A stretch of DNA of 64,000 bases from Rhipidocladum racemiflorum (GCA_036346355.1 CM070572.1:9617001-9681000), one strand, 5' to 3'. Shown: positions 42,919 through 54,274, numbered from the stretch's first letter. Program-made: numbers and translations. Notes: generated by a model not told the origin, from the letters alone.

Positions 42919-44617
42919 TGTTATGAATAGCACTTATTGTATTTAATATAAGATTAATGGCCAAAATATATAGAGTACATGATGGTATAAAAAAGAAAGA
43001 CCTAAATAAGACGATCATAAATATGGAAAATCTATATAAGACAATCATCTATATAAGGCAATATATCATTAACATCCGTCCAAAAATGCAAGGCGTATGC
43101 AATAGCATTGTATTTAGAAAATTTGGCACTAAAATAGGAAAAATCCAAAGTCCTAGCTTGAAATAGTCATCATAGCATCCAACTTCTGAAAAACCGAGCC
43201 AACGAATGAGCCAAGTTAACGAAGAAGAACCGACAAAGCCGACAGAACGAGCTGAGCTGAGCTGAGCTGAAATCGGCTAGCATAATGAGACGAAACCGAC
43301 GAAAGAAAGCCGACAAAGCCGAGATAATGAGACAGATATCGGAGTTGACGAAATGAACCAAGCCGATAAAAGAGCCACAGCGATGAAAGAATCAAAATGC
43401 TAAAGGCTTGGATGAATGAAACAGAAGATTCAATAAAGTACTAAAGGAAATACTAGCCGCGGCACTAAAAAGCAGTAGCCTGAAAACTATTGAGCTAACG
43501 AAAGAGCCGAGCCATGCTGAAATGAGCCGAGTCACCGAAAACGAGTCGAAGAGCTAGAGCCGATAAAACTCCTGATACACTTTGGATGTACGTAGCAAAA
43601 TCTGACGAAAAATCAGAAGCTGAGCCAAAAGCTAAAAGCCAAGGTCCAAATTGGCTTTAAGTTCTCTTTGAAGTCCAGCTGATCGAAGATATCTCGGGGA
43701 GTCTCTTTGTGCTGGTGCTTCTCTCGGGCGGTCGACAGGAGAGCGGCCCGGGAGCCAGAGGGCCGGCGAGAGTGGTGGCCGGGGTGGCGTGTGCCGGCGA
43801 CGGAGGCCGAGAAGCCTAGCATGGTGGGCGCATCAGTGGCTTGGAAGCGGGCATCGGTCGGCCGGAAGGCGTGCCGATGCGGAGGTCCCCAAAGGCTAGT
43901 GGCCGGCATGAAGATGGATGGTTGAAGTGGATGCGCCAGGAGTGCGAGCGCAGAGGCGCCAAAGATGGGTCCGGCCGGAGGCCGAGGCGGCTATGGAGGC
44001 GCGTCGGGCCAAGCCCACTGGTGTGGTGGAGCAGAGCGGTGGTCACAGGAGCCGATGTGGTGGAGGTAGAGGCCGACGCACGGCTGACTTGAAGCGGCAG
44101 GCGTCGGGGCATCCCACAGCGGGACGATTAGAAAGATGGGCGTCGTGGAGGCAGGGCTGGTCGAAGCAGCGAAGGTTAGCGCGATGTTCATCTTCGTGGA
44201 AATTGAGGGTGATGAAGATCGAGCAGTTGAAGATCGACCAGAACTCAGCAGCAGAGCCGATCGGATCCCAACAGCAGATAGCAGGTGATGCCGGATCTGG
44301 ACGACGGCGAGCTATCAGTGCAGGAGACCAGAGGCGACGATGAGAGCTAGTTTCAGGCTCAGATCCAAGTACGTGGCCGCCCTCGGGAGTGAGAGTGCTC
44401 CTCTCGGGGCAGCAGTAAGAAGATGGGAGGCTAGGGTTCCCTAAAAACTTTGCTCTGATGCTATATTACGAATAGCACTTGTTGTATTCAATATGAGGCT
44501 AATGGCTAGAATATATAAAGTACATGATGGTATAAAAGGAAAGCCTATATAAGACAATTATATAAAAAAAAAACCTATATAAGACAATCATCTATATAAG
44601 ACAATATATCCTTAGTA
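42919..44617 (-). mobile_element. TRIM-like non-autonomous LTR retroelement
   Basis: Direct repeats of 156 bp (42919-43074) and 154 bp (44464-44617) flank 1.4 kb without pol. The left repeat starts TGTTATGAATAG and ends ATTAACA; the right one starts TATTACGAATAG. Adjacent to the right repeat, read on the minus strand, TAGCATCAGAGC is a one- or two-base variant of the initiator-Met primer site. The element therefore reads minus, with the right repeat as 5' LTR. Flanking pentamers ATATA and ATGTA match at 4 of 5. The interior has a GC-rich part (43690-44340) with no recognised protein. It begins only about 130 bp after the U-box gene stop. Confidence 0.75.
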
Positions 44618-45908
44618 ATGTACGATCATGAAAAATAATGCATAATTCAGGCAATCGCGATGCTCCAAGTTGCTCGCAATTTGCATGCTGGCTCTGAAAT
44701 CCTACTTCTGGTTCTTCTAGTAGGGCCGTATGAGACATGCCATTTCCCTTTCGTTGTCTGCTGTGCTCATCAAGTTTCTAAAGCTGCGAACACAATTTTT
44801 GACTCTGACGGGAGGGAACGCCAAGTTTCATTATACAACTGTAGCATGGCCGGACACAGACAGTACGTTCAGTAAGATAGGTGTGAAGCAGTTGTGCATT
44901 GCAATAGAAAACTCGAAGCCAACATTACACAAAGGCAAAGGGATCTTAAGCAAGACAAAAGGCTAAGAGACGGCGCCACAGCTAGCCCGTCTAAAATTTT
45001 CGTGCCATGATCTTATCTCCATCGTTGCCATCGATGCAGCTCAGTGCTCTCCTTTAGACTATTCATTTCGATGGCGCGAGCCGTGCCCGTGATTCATTCG
45101 TGTACGTTTGGAGTAGAAGAGAACAAACCCAATTTGATATGGACATGGACCTTCTACATTTCTTCATGTACTGTGTGCTCAACGCTTACCTTGTTTTGAT
45201 CCCTGGAACAAGCGTTAACCATGTGCACTATACGATTGGCAAACATTCCTTTTGGAAAGATCTCTTCGCTTTAATCTTTTTGAACTCTTTTGGCTTTTTT
45301 TGTCTGAAACTTCCTTTTGCTTTAACCCTTTTATTAGGCTCAAAGCACGAACTTTTTATGCCAATGCAATCCATGATCTCCACTAGACATGCTGAATAAC
45401 AAAGAAGTTCAGGAGACACAAAAGGGAAGCTGATGTACACCGGCCAGTACGAACGTAGCCAGCGTCACTTTCGCCTGAACCCCTAAGTCATTAATACTTA
45501 GCCATTCTCATTAATTTTCACCGTCAAAAGTTTTATACGAGACATGTTACCCTAAAAGATCCGACGACTATGACTGACCAACAGCAGTTCAGCTCGCCGT
45601 TCTCTCCTAAGAACCGCAGTGCAGCTCGCCAGTTCAACTAACAGGATACCTTCTATTATAGTGTAACTGTACCGGTCTAGACTAGACTAGGAGAGTTCGA
45701 GTCATGTACGTGACATCCATACATCACTCAAGACCCAACTCGTCCAATTCCTGATCGATCACAAGAAGAATAAGAAGAATGAGGTAGCAACGCACGGCAC
45801 GGCCGATCTTGACGGATGAATCCCCACGGCACCGATCGAGCAGACGCCCGACTTCTTCTAACTTCCAATCGCCGCAACAGTTCGTAAGCCATAGAAGTTA
45901 GAACACAT
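44618..45908. other. Stretch without a recognisable gene
   Basis: Short ORFs at 44660-44875 and 45100-45399 (plus) lack domain motifs and have no supporting promoter or splice signals. No terminal repeats were seen. Confidence 0.4.
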
Positions 45909-45911
45909 TTA

Positions 45912-46143
45912 GGGTGTGTTTGGTTGATGGGATGAGGTTGAATGGGATGAGATGATCCTGTACTATTTGGTTTTATTATTTTTGGTGAATGAAATGGTTC
46001 AGCATCTAGAGGAAATATTCTTCAAACTTGTATCGCTTGATTCAAGATGGGATGGTTCCATTTAAATAACCAAACATATGGATAATTTTTTTCTTGAACC
46101 ATCTCATACATTAACCACTTGGCACAGGCAACCAAACACACTC
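45912..46143. mobile_element. Tourist-like MITE (PIF/Harbinger)
   Basis: This 232 bp element has inverted ends GGGTGTGTTTGGTTG and GAGTGTGTTTGGTTG and TTA on both sides (45909-45911 and 46144-46146). It contains GATGGGATG-type words typical of this grass MITE group. Confidence 0.88.
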
Positions 46144-46599
46144 TTAGTCGTATAGCCAAAAAAAAAAAAAAAAAAAATTCCAACACTACACTTACTCCAA
46201 CGGCGATCGAGCAGCATATATTCTTCTATATATCCCGTCGTTCAACGCCTAACGAGCGCCATCCAGCCTGAGGTAATCAGACAGCAGCGTCGTGCTGGAT
46301 CGATCGATCGACTCGGACCGGAGACCTGGTCGCATCTCATACTGTTCCGCAATAACCAGTAAATTTTAGCGGTCGTCGAACAGCATGATACGGCCGGTCT
46401 TGCCATTAATGGAGGTCACCCTTCAACACTTAATTTTGCGTTGCTTGATGTTGATGCGAAGTTCGGACGTTGATTGACGTTGAGGCGCCGGTGAGATCTG
46501 TCGATAGCTCGACGTCAGTGGACTCGGAGTATGCGCTCGTTTATTTCGCACTAGCAACTGTCTGGCTGGTTGAATTTGCGGTTATTGAAAAACGGTACG

Positions 46600-46975
46600 C
46601 ATTCCATGAAGCGGTACCGCTAAAGGATTAATCGTGGTCGATTAATCAGAATTTAACGGATTTTCATTTAGAATTAATTAAAAATATTTCAGTTATTCAA
46701 ATTTGTTGTAAATTATTACCCTACAAAACATATTTTATATTTCGTTGTTTATACTTCATCTAAAAGGTATATTCTACGAACACTATGATACAATATTATA
46801 AACTAATTTATCGTACTTGGTGAATGAAAAATAAGATTAAACAGGAAAAACGAATGATTAATTGGAGAACAGTCGATTAATCAGGTTTACGGTCAATTAA
46901 TCGTTCAACTATATTAATTACATGTATATTAAATTATTTACGATGATTTAGTCACCATCACGAATTAATCGGCTG
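46600..46975 (+). mobile_element. AT-rich element with ATTAATCG repeats, copy 2
   Basis: It is an inverted-orientation relative of 22385-22785, starting with GGTACCGCTAAAGGATTAATCG and ending near ACGATGATTTAGTCACC. CGATTAATC words cluster near both ends. Confidence 0.5.
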
Positions 46976-48060
46976 CCTGGTCGATCGACTCGGCCGTATT
47001 TCAGGCGATGACGGGTATAACTAGGAATTCGGCAGGATAGCATATATTACCGTACCCACAGCAGCATTTGTTCGGTGCAAGGGAGAAAGAAAGGAATTTA
47101 GTTTGCGCTGGGAAGACCATCATATGCCAATTAAAAGTAAAGCGCGCGATGATATACTAGTAACTATACTAGAAACTAAGCATAATGAATGTGCAGAACG
47201 AAAGGCTAGTAGACGGTGGCTTCAGAGAGAACGATGATTTACACGAGGCGAGGAAAGACGACAGGATGCGCAGGGAATGGAACAAGATAAAGCTCGAAAT
47301 GTCCGAATCGAATTCTAGATCGAAATTTGAAATCGAGTGTTCTAGGCTTTTGCTTCGGGTCCATCGCTGCCTCCGAGTCTGAGTGGGAGCACATGCAAAC
47401 GGCAAACTCATCCAACTACTGGCTGGCTCAGCCTCAGCAGCTCTAGTGCGGATCCAACTGTTGACTTGTGCCTACTCCAAGTCAGGGTCAACCCAACGCT
47501 GCGTCGTCGCCAAGATCTCGGCGGAGTTTGACCCCTTGATTTGTTGGGCTCTCCTTTCGCAATTGGGCCGTTCGCAGAACCGCGGCCCAGAGGAAGCCCG
47601 TTATGGTGCTGGTGTTGGACTGCTGGTACAGAGACTCCAAAGTTGCCGCATACGGAGCCGGGTAGTATTAGGACTGTGTGAGGGTATACTAATGATCAAA
47701 TGGGCACAAAAAGTACATGATTGTTCAACATACCCAGACACATGTTCCCTCTGGCCGTAAATAGGTATAAATATAAAACTTTGACTGTCAATATTTTTAA
47801 AAGTATTAAATTAGATACATAAACATTCGGACTGTTTAGAACAAGTAGAATAGTAAAGCCTACTATAGACTAATAGTAAGCTACAGAGTTACAATCGATT
47901 TTGTCGCAGCCCACAGTAGAGAGGCCCAATCCAGCTCATAAATAAAATCTAGCACGTTTTTCACAGTTGTTGATGTTTCGGACACAAGTATTGAGCTCCT
48001 GACGGCCCTCTCCACCCTCCTAGATCCGGCTCACGCTGCCTCTGGCTAGATCCGGCTGCC
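46976..48060. other. Stretch with duplicated segment and a half Stowaway; no gene recognised
   Basis: 46985-47165 resembles 50575-50690 (GAATTCSGSAGGATAGCAT, GCAAGGGAGAAAG, GATGATATACTAGTA). 47740-47830 (CCTCTGGCCGTAAATA, AAAACTTTGACTGTCAA) is half of a Stowaway-like MITE. Frames at 47185-47382 and 47383-47760 have no recognised domain. Confidence 0.4.
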
Positions 48061-49160
48061 GGCGGCCTGAAAATCACTACCGAAGGTCGAAAATCGAGCT
48101 AGTAGTCGGTAATCGCTTCCCCAATAGAGAAAATCGAAGGGCTTGCCGGTGCATCGATTTTTCTTCAAAACCAGTCAATTTTTGGTTGGAATCGAGCGAT
48201 TTTCGGTAGTCTATCAATGAATACAGTAGATAATCTGCTCTAGACAATATCACACTTCAGTGTATTCTTGTCAGGGTTAGGGTTAATGTGGTTGAGGGTT
48301 AGGCTATATGTATACATGGTATGGATGAATTGGTAATAACTTTTTTGAGGGTTAGGGTTAGTGTGATTTATGAGAGTTTTCTGCTTTTGAATTAAGCAGC
48401 AGCTAACATGTGTAGTTGATGTTGCATTTACCTAGCCGTGTATGAATCAATGAACCACTCGTGAAGTTCTTGTGTGAACGATTTGTACTTGCATTAATGC
48501 TCCAATTAGCGGTAGGAAAAATTTTGTGTATTGTGATTACTTGCTCAAAGTGGTTCAACAACTTCATTTGCTGGTCGAAAATTTAAGTGTGATGTATCGT
48601 CTAATTTGTTCTGTATCATAGACTAATAAGCAAGGATTAGGTCATAGGCTGCATTATTGAACCATACCACAAATTGGGATATTATTATTGTATGTTATTT
48701 GTTGAGATATTATTGCTAAATACCTACTTTACAACTTGAGATTGTCTAAAATATAGGTCAGGCTGAATTTTTTTCCATAGTTATGCTATTATTGCAAAAT
48801 GTGTATTTTACAATTTGACATTGTTTTAAAATGTAGGGAAGGTCATGACATAATTTTGCCCTATTTTGCCCTATTTTTATGTTTTTTTAACATTTTTCTG
48901 ACTTTTTGGATCTTTACCGGATTTTTACAAATATTTCAGTATTTTCTATATTTTTTTCTACTTTTCCTTCTCTCTGTCGATTTTCTAAGAAAACCGATCG
49001 AAATCATTCGAAAATCGGCAAAAATAGGTCAATGTTTTTATTGTTTTCGCTGTTGTTTTGACCGTCGATTTCAAACCGGTTTGACTTTGCAATTCCTTCG
49101 ATTTCTATCGATTTTCAAGCGATTTTCGATGATAATCAGTGTCGACCACCTGGCTATTTT
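48060..49160. mobile_element. Possible hAT-derived element with TCGAAAATCG words
   Basis: Both margins (48085-48215 and 48975-49140) are rich in CGAAAATCG/CGATTTTC words like the CAGGGTT hAT MITEs. The right margin inverse starts CAGGTGGTCGACACTGA. The middle holds GGGTTAGGGTTA repeats (48268-48370) that resemble 13405-13500 inverted. No terminal repeat pair or target duplication was found. Confidence 0.35.
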
Positions 49161-49299
49161 ATACGATTCGGTATTGTAAACTTGGTTGTCTCTCTTAATG
49201 TTGAGCTATCGATCAATCGAACCAGGCTTTTTGTTTGTTGTGTATTTGGGCTGTGACACGACAAAATGTTTGAAGACATAATCGGTTATTTGTAATGGA

Positions 49300-50455
49300 G
49301 AAGCTAGCTCATGTCATGCATGGCAGGACTAACTATGAAAGTTCCATCGTTTTCACGTGTGTGACTATTCGATCAGTTAGTTAATCTGACAAGTATTTCA
49401 AACTTGCAATGGATCTTACGCGTTTTCTGGCTGTGCCAACTTCATGCATGTTTACGCAGGGAAGAGTGAAGACCGGCATGCAAGACGATCGAACTGAAAG
49501 TGTCCGGAATGCCGGTGCGTCGTTCCAGGCGAAGACAAAAAGAAACGGAAGAAAATGTTAGCGAAAAGGATACAGTGCTTAAGGTCTTGGATGTCTATTC
49601 ATAAGGTGACTGAAATCGAGAAATTTTATGGTGTATTATACTGGTAGTATATAATATGTAAGTAGAAATCATATCTAAGCGTTGATTTGTTAAGGGTGTT
49701 TCTACTACTCTACTATCACATAAAGTTAATCTGATCCATTGGATCGAAAAGAATGAATAATTTATATTCAATTTAGTGTACCGTAAAAGAGCTCATTTCT
49801 TTTGCATAAGTCACATTTTTTTTATTCAGTGGATTGACATCCGATTATACATGGCATACCAGTCTCCATACGAATTCGATGATCACGAAAAAATGATTTA
49901 CAAATAGCAAAACCATAGGGTTATATTGACTTGGGAACACAGCGTAATGTTGCAGCTTGGTTCCGAGAACAAGAAAGACCTGAGAAGCGCTCAAATTAAA
50001 ATAGTTTGTAGTGTGCGATCCATAGGGAAAAGAGGAATTAATTGGAAAAAAAAATGCCGAACCATAAATACCAATCAGAACTTTGAAAGGGAATCGAACG
50101 AACACTGCAACAAGAGGGAAATTGAAGAGGAAGCTCGACAGTCGACGTCAAAAGTATGTGCATTTTTTTTTTCGCTACAAATTTCACGAGTTATATTTCG
50201 GGTTAATTGGTAAGGTACATAGTTTCCTCAAAAAAAAAAAAAAAAAAACAAAAAACAACTTTTGGTTAGGTATTACTCGTAGCCTCGTAGATATCATCTC
50301 CTTTTGTTCCTTTAGTTTGGCTTTTTTTTTATGAGGTCACCAAATCTGATGAAAGTCATGAATCCTTTTGTACGTAACTACGTACCGACGTAGCTAGCCC
50401 AGTTAGAATTTCGTTGTTCCAAGTCAAAGTCTATCATTCAGTCAGACATTGCCGG
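49300..50455 (+). repeat. Promoter-like duplicated segment, unit 1
   Basis: It is related in the same order to 50890-51910. Shared landmarks are a GTGTGTGACT..TCGATYA block, CTGAAAGTGTCCGG, AGCGCTCAAATWAAAATA, a GTATGTG followed by poly-T, TATATTTCGGGTTAATTGG, GGTATTACTCGT, and GTCAAAGTCTRYMATYCAGTCAGACATT. In unit 1 the position of the small ORF start has lost its ATG. Confidence 0.65.
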
Positions 50456-50889
50456 AGATAGTTAGATCTTCCGATTATTCGACATCAGTGGACTCGGAGT
50501 AGGGGCTTGATACTTCGCACTAGCAACAGTCACTGTGGAAACAGCCAAGCAGGATGTTTTTGGTGATGATTAGCTCCAATCTAAGAATTCCGGAGGATAG
50601 CATGTCTGCATTTGCGCAAGGGAGAAAGGAGTAATATGCCGAGTAAATAAGTGTACGATGATATACTAGTAGTGCTAACTAGTAGCACTATTTATAGCAT
50701 AATCTGTGTATATACATCTTTTGTATATGAAAAAAAAGGTATATACAAAAAATAAAATAAAAGGCTCTAATGATTTTTTTTCAATCATTTCGTATTGGAG
50801 TATCTTAGAATTAATACTTAAGTATACTGAAAGCCGTAAAAAGGTATAACACTTTGTTTAAGTGGTATACTAAAATTAGATGAAAATAT

Positions 50890-52012
50890 GTACTACCGAG
50901 AGTACACGAAAGTTCCATGGTCGTACGTGTGTGACTGGTCGATTAACTTCGAACTAGCAATGCATCTACCACGCGGTTTCTAGTTCTGCCAACTTTCGTT
51001 CATGTGTATATGGAGAGATCGACGACGGTCGGTTTGTTGCAGGCTTGCAGCTACAAACCACAATTCTTTCTCAAATGTAGCTTTCGGTCGCCGCGTCTTT
51101 GCCGTGAAAACTGTGCCTATCCCGTCAAGTTAGGGTAGGACATGCATGCAGTTGCAAGACCGCCATGGAATATGAACTGAAAGTGTCCGGCCGGAACGCT
51201 GGTGCATTGTTCCAAACCAACACACAGGACGAATAAGAACTGCAATAAGCTGAACAGGGTACTAATGCTTAAGGTTAATTGCCTCGTGAACACGGCGTAA
51301 TGCTGCAGCTAACTTTGTGTGCTATTCTTCGTAAGTCAAAAGAAGAAAGTTCTGAGAAGCGCTCAAATAAAAATATTACTACGCATTATGTGATATGAGA
51401 AAAAAGAGCAATTGGTTGGGAAAAAATGCCGCAGCCTATATATCTATCTGTCAAATTGATAGGGAACATCATCGAACATACTGCAACACGATGGAAACTG
51501 AAGAGAGAGCTCGACGGAAGGTATGTGTTGTTTTTTTTTTTACTTCGGATTTCTCAGTTATATTTGGGGTTGTTCGGGTTTTTTGTCCAAAAATATCCTT
51601 GGTTAGGTATTACTCGTGCCTTAGTCCCTGTTCGTTTCAGTCTCTAGACAGCTTCTGCTTAAAAAAAAACGGATTCTCGCCGACTCGATCTGGAGCTTAG
51701 AAGTTGTAGCCGATTCAACCCGATTCTCCTATTATCACAAACAACTTCTCTCATAATCAAGAATCCATAATTGAGAAACTGAAATAAACTAGGCCTCAGT
51801 CTCCTCTTGTCTTTTTTAATGAGGTCAGCAAATACGATGGAAGTCATGAAACCTTCGTGTGTACATATCGCAGCCAGAGTTTTTTGCTCAAGTCAAAGTC
51901 TGCAATCAGTCAGACATTCACATACGACGGAAGTCATGAAACCTTTGTGTGTACATATCGCAGAGCCAGAGTATTTTGCTAAAGTCAAAGTCTGCAATCA
52001 GTCAGACATTAT
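50890..52012 (+). repeat. Promoter-like duplicated segment, unit 2
   Basis: This unit has the same order as unit 1. It has a CTATATATC box (about 51437), an ATG at 51491 opening METEERARRK, then a GTATGTG donor-like site. A MITE of about 170 bp sits at about 51628-51795. The last part (51834-51922) is duplicated in tandem at 51923-52012. Confidence 0.75.
51628..51795. mobile_element. Small hAT-like MITE in unit 2 (also in unit 3 at about 52348-52513)
   Basis: It begins CCCTGTTCGTTTCAGTCTC and ends with the inverse-like GAGAAACTGAAATAAACT. GCCTTAGT on the left and GCCTCAGT on the right may be the 8 bp duplication (7 of 8). Unit 1 lacks it at the matching place (about 50285). Confidence 0.6.
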
Positions 52013-52645
52013 TTGGCGTATAATGCTGCAGCTAACTTTGTGTGCTATTCTTCGTAAGTCAAAAGAAGAAAGTTCTGAGAAGCGCTCAAATAAAAATATT
52101 ACTACGCATTATGTGATCTGAGAAAAAAGAGCAATTGTTTGGGAAAAAATGCCGCACCCTATATATCTATCTGTCAAATTGATAGGGAACATCATCGAAC
52201 ATACTGCAACACGATGGAAACTGAAGAGAGAGCTCGACGGAAGGTATGTGTTGTTTTTTTTTTTACTTCGGATTTCTCAGTTATATTTGGGGTTGTTCGG
52301 GTTTTTTGTCCAAAAATATCCTTGGTTAGGTATTACTCGTGCCTTAGTCCCTGTTCGTTTCAGTCTCTAGACAACTTCTGCTTAAAAAAACAGATTCTCG
52401 CCGGCTCGATGGAGCTTAGAAGTTGTAGCCGATTCAATCCGATTCTTCTATCATCACAAGCAGTTTCTCTCATAATCAAGAATCCATAATTGAGAAACTG
52501 AAATAAACTGGGTCTCAGTCTCCTCTTGTCTTTTTTAATGAGGTCAGCAAATACGATGGAAGTCATCAAACTTTGTGTGTACCTATCCCAGCCAGAGTTT
52601 TCTGCTCAAGTCAAAGTCTGCAATCAGTCAGACATTCACAGAGAG
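52013..52645 (+). repeat. Promoter-like duplicated segment, unit 3 (partial)
   Basis: It is nearly identical to 51290-51910, from GCGTAATGCTGCAGCTAAC to AATCAGTCAGACATTCAC, and includes the CTATATATC box, the METEERARRK start at 52213 and the same MITE. It is a recent tandem duplication of about 720 bp spacing. Confidence 0.85.
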
Positions 52646-52815
52646 ACAGAGACAGACTCCACTACATTCCCTAAGGCATGGGAATGACACGCAATGAGGA
52701 CCGATTCGGATCACAGCGTACAATATACTAAAGTCTTCCAATATACCACAATAAATTCGTAATTTATCGTCCACCACTATCTGGACTGCTGGATCTTCAT
52801 CCGGTCTCTATGTGC

Positions 52816-52913
52816 CAGCAATGGCACCTCTGCTGTAACGATAGAGGATGCTCGTCCGAGTGAGTCCAGCAATGGCACCTCTGCTGTAACGATAGAGGAT
52901 GCTCGTCCGAGTG
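52816..52913. repeat. 51 bp tandem repeat, two copies
   Basis: CAGCAATGGCACCTCTGCTG opens both copies (52816 and 52867), which are identical for about 47 bases. The repeat lies 300-400 bp past the stop codon of the secreted-peptide gene. Confidence 0.9.
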
Positions 52914-53211
52914 ATGCTCGGAGTTGGAGATCGCACGCACGCACACAAGTACACGGTACACTCGCGCGTACAATACTTCCATTCATCAAATCAAAGCACA
53001 TCAGTGGATCGAATTGCACGTACAAAGATATATGTATATATTTCTTAGCAAAATATGGGTGTTTTATTTATACATTTCGCAATTCGTTGGAATTAAACAA
53101 GAAATAAACGAAGGCAACACCGAGTATCGATTTACTAAACTGTCACTCTAGCTAGCGAATGACGGAGACAGATACCACAACCGACCTATATGTCATTTGG
53201 TGTCTACCATA

Positions 53212-53451
53212 TTAGGGATGGTGGGGCGGCGGGGGGCATCCTACGTGTCCGTCGTTTGTCTGACACGAGTGCCCTGGACCTGCCAGTTGCTGCAGGTATA
53301 GGTGTTTGAGAAACGGGACGATACGATGTTCGCCGGAGGTGGCCCCGCCTGCCCGTTCGTCGCCTCCCAGCAGCCGCGCCGAGCCCGACACGGCCAACAG
53401 CATAAGCACTGCCACCGTCAGTGGCAAAACAAGCTTCCTCGTGATGGCCAT
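53212..53451 (-). CDS. Small secreted peptide precursor, unknown family
   Basis: The gene encodes 79 aa starting MAITRKLVLPLTVAVL. Residues 1-25 form a clear signal peptide: a basic N-terminus, a hydrophobic core LPLTVAVLMLLAV, then the small-residue end SGSA. The middle is hydrophilic (GGDERAGGATSGEH). The C-terminal third, VPFLKHLYLQQL followed by GPGHSCQTNDGHVGCPPPP, has the only two cysteines, spaced C-X8-C, and a Pro/His end. There is no intron. A TATATATA box lies 169 bp upstream on the same strand. This is the layout of a precursor for a secreted signalling peptide cut from the C-terminus. A link to known two-cysteine phytocytokines is only a guess. It acts outside the cell if real. 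The stop codon TAA is at 53212-53214. Confidence 0.7.
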   Translation of the reverse strand: MAITRKLVLPLTVAVLMLLAVSGSARLLGGDERAGGATSGEHRIVPFLKHLYLQQLAGPGHSCQTNDGHVGCPPPPHHP

Positions 53452-53619
53452 ATATATGATATGGACTCGATGCTCTCGAATAGTACTAGTGTATCTTTCT
53501 AGCTATACGAACTTGTATTTCTAGCCAACTAGCTAGCTTATTCAATTTCAGCCTGCTGTTGGCTAGGCTAGCTATCTACGAGCTTTCTGCACGATAAAAT
53601 GCCGAGCGCTGTGCGTGAG

Positions 53620-53627
53620 TATATATA
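53620..53627 (-). promoter_or_regulatory. TATA box of the secreted-peptide gene
   Basis: Read on the minus strand, CCTATATATACTC lies 169 bp before the ATG, giving a 5'UTR of about 140 bases. The sequence is a TATA palindrome and could serve either strand. Confidence 0.55.
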
Positions 53628-53689
53628 GGAACGGATCGAAGCTTTGCGAAATTTCCGTGAGCATTACGTGCGTGACTCGGGAGCGCGGC

Positions 53690-54145
53690 GTTCAACTCAC
53701 AACACGAGCTGCATGAGCTCCGTGTTCCGGCGTACCACGGTCGTTAGAAGGGAAAAACCGCACCTAGATGTGTATTGTGTTTTTTTTCGCTACAAATTTT
53801 ACAAGATATATTTCGGGTTAATTGGTGTCGTAGGCCTAAAATATATATTCCTTCTAGCGGGCGGGGCAAGGTACTCCTCAACTCCATCCAGACTATACCG
53901 ATCCATAATGCAACACGCAGGAAAGATGAGGCGGGGCATGAACCGGACTGGGCGAACGAGAAGGCGAGGGGGTTGGCAGAAGCGATGAGGGAAATTGCGC
54001 AAGGAAGCTTTCACAGACATGCCGTTGGACATGGCCGACAGGATGTTCAGCTGAGCCTGCCGCCCTGTCGCCACCTACTAAAGAATGCCAGACATCGTCA
54101 GATTGATCTGGAGCCGGCTAGCACGTAAAATTCCGTTAGAACCCT
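53690..54145. other. Sequence upstream of the peptide gene with a fragment of the duplicated unit
   Basis: 53770-53825 (poly-T, CGCTACAAATTTTACAAG, TATATTTCGGGTTAATTGG) matches the equivalent part of unit 1 (50160-50210). Frames at 53644-54128 have no recognised domain. Confidence 0.45.
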
Positions 54146-54274
54146 CGAAAAGGGAACAGGACAAAAGTACAAAAGTGTAAAGGAAGTATGAAAACCCCAC
54201 GTAATGACCATTTAGCCCTCGGTCCCAAGACAGGTGGAGCCTGGTGTTTAAAAGGCAACTTTGAAAGAGTCTGT

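Noticed and set aside
43613..44343. Several 70-141 codon ORFs on both strands
   Set aside because: They sit in the interior of a TRIM-like element, overlap one another and show no domain.
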